Shown here one piece after another: positions 6,379-9,524 of a stretch of 9,524 nt of DNA. Position numbers and translations under genes: made by a program. Under the pieces are notes generated by a model that had not been told where the DNA came from, did no database searches, and was given only the letters and a program-made list of their open reading frames with translations. The stretch spans positions 1 through 9,524 of the forward strand of contig JAISEA010000034.1 in assembly GCA_031264475.1 (NCBI GenBank), read 5' to 3'. Numbering within the stretch: position 1 is the stretch's first letter; each line of letters starts with the position of its first letter. The DNA comes from Treponema sp. GTDB taxonomy: Bacteria > Spirochaetota > Spirochaetia > Treponematales > Breznakiellaceae.

Positions 6379-7092
6379 CGGAATAATCGCCGATACTACC
6401 GAACCCCATGTCCCGTATTCGCCTTTTTGGTTTTCGTAACGCGCGCAGAAGTAAGCCGTCATACCAGCTTCTTCCGCGTCAAAGTTCACCACTTCTTTTT
6501 TCCGGCAGGTGAAACGGTAATACAATAATTCGCCGCCAGAAAGCGGCTCCTTCAGAAGGTAATGTTTAACGCCGGCGGCCTGTTCCAGCGTCGCGCCGCC
6601 CTGGGGCATAATGCCCCGATAGAGGGCGTAACCATAATCGCCTCGTCTATCCGGCGGTTCGGTGCCAGTCGTCGGCGCCAATCGGATCATCATTACATGG
6701 GGTCCGCCGAGGTAGGTTAAGCTCAAGAAAGGCTGACCAGTGGGAGGAGGGACAGACGTGCGGTTCTCGCGTGGCAGAGACAGAAGCAGAGTCGGGAAAT
6801 CCGCCAGCGTGAGCGGCGGCGTCAGAAGGTAATGTTTCTTTATGAAACGCGCCTCCGCCTCCATTTCTTTAAAGATCATGTTACACTGAACCACGTCCGA
6901 GGCGGTACGCTCCCCGCTTTTCACCTTGCTCAAGATAGCCTCCGCCGCCTGTACGTCGCTTACCATCTTGGCGATGTGTTCCGAGGGCACATCCCACGCC
7001 TTCCCTTTAACCGCGAGTACCTTATTCCATGTTTGTACCATGTGAATCTGTCCATCCCGCGAATTGGGATACCAATCAATTTCATGCGCCAT
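6355..7092 (-). CDS. Conserved hypothetical protein, MAHEIDW family (spirochaete-type), 245 aa
   Basis: Function unknown. The N-terminus MAHEIDWYPNSRDGQ and the ending TWGSVVSAIIP recall a family of uncharacterised proteins I associate with treponemes and some Bacteroidetes; this is from memory. Residues 10-90 look alpha-helical, with a conserved-looking Trp-rich start. A Pro-rich linker lies near 115-120. The C-terminal 100 residues look beta-rich and possibly fibronectin- or Ig-like (YRFTCRKKEVVNF, MTAYFCARYEN). There is no signal peptide or membrane segment. The start at 7092 has an excellent AAGGAGG 4 bases upstream. The last seven residues, QAWRQTP, and the TAG stop are encoded by array A, so the natural end was probably near AIIP and was extended by repeat growth. 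A second copy of the segment encoding TWG..VSAIIPQ lies inside the array. Array B lies upstream. It may be expressed with the RAYT downstream. Confidence 0.75.
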   Translation of the reverse strand: MAHEIDWYPNSRDGQIHMVQTWNKVLAVKGKAWDVPSEHIAKMVSDVQAAEAILSKVKSGERTASDVVQCNMIFKEMEAEARFIKKHYLLTPPLTLADFPTLLLSLPRENRTSVPPPTGQPFLSLTYLGGPHVMMIRLAPTTGTEPPDRRGDYGYALYRGIMPQGGATLEQAAGVKHYLLKEPLSGGELLYYRFTCRKKEVVNFDAEEAGMTAYFCARYENQKGEYGTWGSVVSAIIPQAWRQTP

Positions 7093-7149
7093 TATGCCTC
7101 CTTCCTAATGTGTTTTGGCGGCTTCAAATCCGCTCGTAAAATCAGGTTT

Positions 7150-7443
7150 ATCTTCAATAGATATACGTTCAATCTACACCGATTCACGTCTAATCTATGT
7201 AGATTCAGGTTCAATCTATACCGATTCAAGTCTAATCTACACCGATTCAGGTTGAATCTACATAGATTCACGTTCAATCTACATAGATTAGATTCCAATC
7301 TACATAGATTCAGTTTCAATCTATGTAGATTCACGTTCAATCTATGTAGACTGAAGTTTAATCCATATAGATTCAGTTTGAATCTATATCGGTTGAAATT
7401 CAACCTACATAGATTCAAATTCATTCGGTATAGATTTAGTTTC
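7150..7443. repeat. 21-bp tandem array with AATCTA-YR-TAGATT core (array B)
   Basis: Fourteen contiguous 21-bp units can be phased from 7150; those at 7171, 7192, 7213 and so on to 7402 are clear, and the first and last (7423) are degenerate. The core is the 14-bp palindrome AATCTACATAGATT or AATCTATGTAGATT, followed by a linker of the TCASGTTC type. Units at 7171, 7213, 7234 and 7381 carry CCG or TCGG in the right arm and lose dyad symmetry. The sequence is unrelated to array A but has the same period. It occupies most of the gap between two divergent genes and ends two bases before the T/A tract of the TRAP promoter. No spacers are present. Confidence 0.88.
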
Positions 7444-7509
7444 ACTTTTTTTTAAAAAAACGCTTGACAGCAGAATTTTACCATGTTACTATATTCTAGA
7501 TTTAGTTTC
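7431..7509. repeat. 13-bp direct repeat bracketing the TRAP promoter
   Basis: TAGATTTAGTTTC occurs exactly at 7431-7443 (end of array B) and again at 7497-7509, over the predicted transcription start. The copies are 66 bp apart and the -35/-10 promoter lies between them. This arrangement could be a pair of regulator sites or a stray array unit. Confidence 0.6.
7446..7492 (+). promoter_or_regulatory. Strong sigma-70 promoter with T/A-tract UP-like element for the TRAP operon
   Basis: The -35 box TTGACA (7464-7469) is perfect. A 17-base spacer leads to TACTAT (7487-7492) as the -10 box. A run of eight T and seven A (7446-7460) falls at about -53 to -39, the place of an UP element. The predicted start is near 7499, giving a leader of about 28 bases with AGGAG at 7516-7520 before the ATG at 7527. 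Confidence 0.75.
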
Positions 7510-7526
7510 TATATTAGGAGAAGACT

Positions 7527-8558
7527 ATGCAGTGTACAAAACGATTCTTATTGACGGTTCTGGCGACCTTGATTATCGCCGGAAATGTATTTGCGACAGG
7601 CAACAAAGACCAGTCGAGCGGCGGCGCCACACAACAGAAGATAACCATCAAGGTTGGGGACAACTGGGGCGCCAGTCACCCCATGGCCGCGGCGTTGGAC
7701 ACCGTGTTTAAGCCTCAAATCGAACAGGCTTCCGGCGGCGCTATCACGGTGGACATCTACCACTCTGGCACGCTCGGAAACGAGGGAGACCTTTGGAACG
7801 GAGTACGAAACGGTACTATTGAAATCGCCATTCTCGGCACGCCGATGAATCAGGAATATCCCACCATGATGATCTCCGACTGGCCCTTCCTGTACCGCGA
7901 CCTTGCCCACGCGAAATCCGTATGGACCGGTCCTATCGCCGAGGAAATCAACAAGGAATTTCACCAGAAATTCCCCACCGTGTATATGCTTGCGTGGGGA
8001 CCCAACAGCGCCCGCACGTTTACCAGCAACAAGCCGCTCACCTCGGTGGACGAATTCAGTGGGCAGAAGTTCCGTATGCCGGGTAACCCGATCCATGTTG
8101 GCATCGCCGAAAATCTGGGAGCAAGCGCCCAAGTTATCCCTCTGGGAGAGCTTTTTTCCGCGATGGAAACCGGCGTAGTAGACGGTCAGGACAACGGCAT
8201 GGTGACAGTCATCAGCGAAGCCTTCTACGAAGTCCAGAAATACCTCTACGAAACCAACCACATCATCGCTACGCTGGAAATCGTGGTAAGCGCGCCGTTC
8301 TACGACAAGCTTACGGCGGATCAGCAAAAAATTCTAGCTGACGCGGCGAAGGCAACATCGGTAAAAGCCTGGGACGATTACATCAAGAGCGTGGACAGCG
8401 ACCGCCAATTCCTCAAAGACCACGGGGTAACGGTAACGCCCACCACAGCCGCGGATCAGGCGCGGATCATCCAGATGATTCAGCCCTTGACCGATAAACT
8501 CTTCGCGGAACACGCCTGGGCAAAATCGCTCACCGACCGAATCAAAGCGGTTCGGTAA
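7527..8558 (+). CDS. TRAP transporter periplasmic substrate-binding protein (DctP family)
   Basis: This 343-residue protein is the extracytoplasmic binding subunit of a tripartite ATP-independent periplasmic transporter. It captures an organic anion and delivers it to the DctQ/DctM membrane complex, which uses a sodium or proton gradient. A Sec signal peptide is clear: KR, then a hydrophobic core (7-20), with cleavage likely after VFA (residue 23); there is no lipobox cysteine. The hallmark region GQKFRMPGNP supplies the conserved carboxylate-binding Arg (R183). The signature GELFSAMETGVVDGQDN lies at 207-223. Length is normal for DctP. The ligand cannot be read from sequence; C4-dicarboxylates, sugar acids and other carboxylates are all possible. 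The start has AGGAG 6 bases upstream. It is the first gene of the operon and directly follows a strong promoter. Confidence 0.93.
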   Translation: MQCTKRFLLTVLATLIIAGNVFATGNKDQSSGGATQQKITIKVGDNWGASHPMAAALDTVFKPQIEQASGGAITVDIYHSGTLGNEGDLWNGVRNGTIEIAILGTPMNQEYPTMMISDWPFLYRDLAHAKSVWTGPIAEEINKEFHQKFPTVYMLAWGPNSARTFTSNKPLTSVDEFSGQKFRMPGNPIHVGIAENLGASAQVIPLGELFSAMETGVVDGQDNGMVTVISEAFYEVQKYLYETNHIIATLEIVVSAPFYDKLTADQQKILADAAKATSVKAWDDYIKSVDSDRQFLKDHGVTVTPTTAADQARIIQMIQPLTDKLFAEHAWAKSLTDRIKAVR

Positions 8559-8564
8559 TTAACC

Positions 8565-8599
8565 AAGCGGGAAACGGTCGGTGGATTCGCCGCCCGCTT
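8565..8599 (+). promoter_or_regulatory. Intercistronic hairpin between TRAP binding protein and small permease
   Basis: The outer stem AAGCGGG/CCCGCTT (8565-8571, 8593-8599) and the inner stem CGGTG/CGCCG around loop GATT (8579-8592) have a 7-base bulge on the 5' side. No T-run follows. Structures in this position often block 3' exonucleases and keep binding-protein mRNA more abundant than permease mRNA. Confidence 0.6.
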
Positions 8600-8628
8600 C
8601 CCGTCAATAATACTATGAGGAGTGTTTG

Positions 8629-9162
8629 GTGAAAAAATTTTTGGACGCCCTTTTTAAGGCGGTTGAAATACTCATTGCTTTCTTTCTGGCGGTTATGATA
8701 ATCCTCGTCTTTATGAACGTGGTATTCCGCTACCTGTTCAGCAAGGGGTTCGCGTGGTCCGAGGAAATCGCCCGGCTTTGCTTCATATATCTGGTGTATC
8801 TGGGTTCCATCGGGGCAATGCGGGATAACCAGCACCTCATCATCGACAGTATCCTTTCCCGCATACCAATCTTCGCACAGCGGATCATCTACTTTATGGT
8901 ACAAGTTGGGATCGTCTGGCTCATGTTCATCCTGACGCAGGGCAGTTGGATGCTCATGCTCCAAAACCTGAGGGATCGTTGGGTGGCGACTCATTTCCCG
9001 ACCTACTTGGTTTACACGTCGGGATTTATCACCGGTATCGCCATCGGTATCATCGCCCTGACGAATATGTTCCGTCTTGTCATTCTGAAAATGTCGGTCG
9101 CGGACCTGCTTAAAATACGGGATAGTTCTGAGGCGGATCAGATGCAGGAAAGTATCCAATAG
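8629..9162 (+). CDS. TRAP transporter small permease (DctQ family)
   Basis: A 177-residue inner-membrane protein predicted to be the four-helix small subunit that pairs with DctM and helps dock the binding protein. Hydrophobic segments lie at about 12-34, 48-64, 86-106 and 127-150. The DctQ signature is clear: NVVFRYLFSKGFAWSEEIAR (30-49), then LVYLGSIGAMRDNQHLIID. GTG at 8629 is chosen over TTG at 8626 because GAGGAG (8617-8622) is 6 bases from GTG but only 3 from TTG. The C-terminal 20 residues are a charged cytoplasmic tail. The gene follows the binding-protein gene by 70 bases, which contain a hairpin, and its stop overlaps the ribosome site of the large permease, indicating one operon. 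Confidence 0.92.
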   Translation: MKKFLDALFKAVEILIAFFLAVMIILVFMNVVFRYLFSKGFAWSEEIARLCFIYLVYLGSIGAMRDNQHLIIDSILSRIPIFAQRIIYFMVQVGIVWLMFILTQGSWMLMLQNLRDRWVATHFPTYLVYTSGFITGIAIGIIALTNMFRLVILKMSVADLLKIRDSSEADQMQESIQ

Positions 9163-9171
9163 GAGGAAACG

Positions 9172-9524
9172 ATGATTCTGATTATTCTATTTTTGGTCTA
9201 CCTCTGTGTCTCGATGTTGCTGGGGCTTCCCATTGCCTTTTCCCTGTTGTTCGGCTCCTCCGCCACGGCGCTTCACATGGGCGGAACCGCCACCAATCCA
9301 CAGATTATCGCGGCGCAGTTGCTCCGCGGAGTGGACAGCGTTACTATGATGGCTCTGCCGTTCTTCGTCATGGCTGGGGAACTGATGAACCGCGGCGGTC
9401 TTACCAAGCGCATCATAGACTTCTGTAACATCTTTGTCGGCAGAGTCCGAGGCGGACTTGGCTATGTAACCATCCTCGCCTGCCTTATGTTCGCCAGCCT
9501 CGTGGGCTCAGCCGTGGCAAGCAC
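9172..9524 (+). CDS. TRAP transporter large permease (DctM family), 5' part
   Basis: The window edge cuts this gene after 117 codons; full DctM proteins are about 425 residues with 12 or so membrane helices and form the transport channel. The start is ATG with AGGAGG 5 bases upstream, overlapping the dctQ stop region. The visible part begins MILIILFLVYLCVSMLLGLP, a first membrane helix. It then has the DctM hallmark MALPFFVMAGELMNRGGLTKR (about residues 60-80) and RGGLGYVTILACLMFASLVGSAVAS, the start of the conserved Ser/Gly-rich region. There is no frameshift or stop in the visible part. Together with the two upstream genes it completes a standard three-protein TRAP system in the order P-Q-M. 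Confidence 0.93.
   Translation, partial: MILIILFLVYLCVSMLLGLPIAFSLLFGSSATALHMGGTATNPQIIAAQLLRGVDSVTMMALPFFVMAGELMNRGGLTKRIIDFCNIFVGRVRGGLGYVTILACLMFASLVGSAVAS

Noticed and set aside
6125..6409. 94-codon minus-strand frame with GLAPDTA repeats
   Set aside because: It is array A read in a frame that stays open because the period is 21 bp. It overlaps the true gene end in another frame and has no ribosome site.
6014..6439. 141-codon plus-strand frame with GVWRQAC repeats
   Set aside because: Antisense to the RAYT start and array A; its openness comes from the repeat period and it lacks a start signal.
6148..7443. CRISPR array
   Set aside because: The repeats are contiguous, 21 bp long, and have no unique spacers between them. 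No cas gene is present.
7548..8327. 259-codon minus-strand frame
   Set aside because: Shadow of the DctP gene, which has a signal peptide, a promoter and family signatures on the plus strand.
8542..9159. 205-codon minus-strand frame
   Set aside because: Shadow of the DctQ gene; its composition is rich in His, Asp and Arg, as expected from reading membrane-protein codons backward.

Overview
The window looks like a piece of a spirochaete chromosome, most likely from the Treponema group. This is a judgement from gene content: a NudC / small helical protein / RsmD cluster, a 245-residue protein beginning MAHEIDW that resembles a family I associate with host-associated treponemes, a TRAP transporter, and use of TTG and GTG starts. 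No marker gene here fixes the species.

Layout. A Met-type tRNA (CAT) at 21-93 is followed on the plus strand by three tightly packed housekeeping genes: a NudC-like NAD(H) pyrophosphatase, an unrecognised 150-residue helical protein whose start overlaps the nudC stop, and the 16S rRNA methyltransferase RsmD. Convergent to these, 1879-5394 on the minus strand holds, in transcription order, an aldo/keto reductase with two C-terminal 4Fe-4S motifs, an XRE-cupin regulator and a fatty-acyl-CoA ligase. The reductase has a full-consensus sigma-70 promoter whose -10 box ends 5 bases before the start codon, so its mRNA may be leaderless.

The middle (about 5430-7450) is an accessory island. It holds a REP-associated tyrosine transposase (RAYT, Y1/HUH family). 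Small palindromes lie on its 3' side. On its 5' side is a 21-bp tandem array whose units each fold into a TCTGG-loop hairpin, with compensating base changes. The array runs into the 3' end of the 245-residue gene, supplies that protein's last residues, and contains a second copy of the gene's terminal segment 168 bp away (8 x 21). A second, unrelated 21-bp array, with core AATCTA-YR-TAGATT, lies just upstream of the same gene's start.

From 7446 rightward is a plus-strand TRAP operon: a strong promoter with a T/A tract, a DctP-type binding protein, an intercistronic hairpin, a DctQ small permease and the first 117 codons of the DctM large permease, cut by the window edge. The second array ends two bases before this promoter's T/A tract, and a 13-bp piece of it recurs around the predicted transcription start, so it could be regulatory. 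The part most worth a second look is the RAYT and palindromic-array island and its link to the neighbouring gene and the TRAP promoter.
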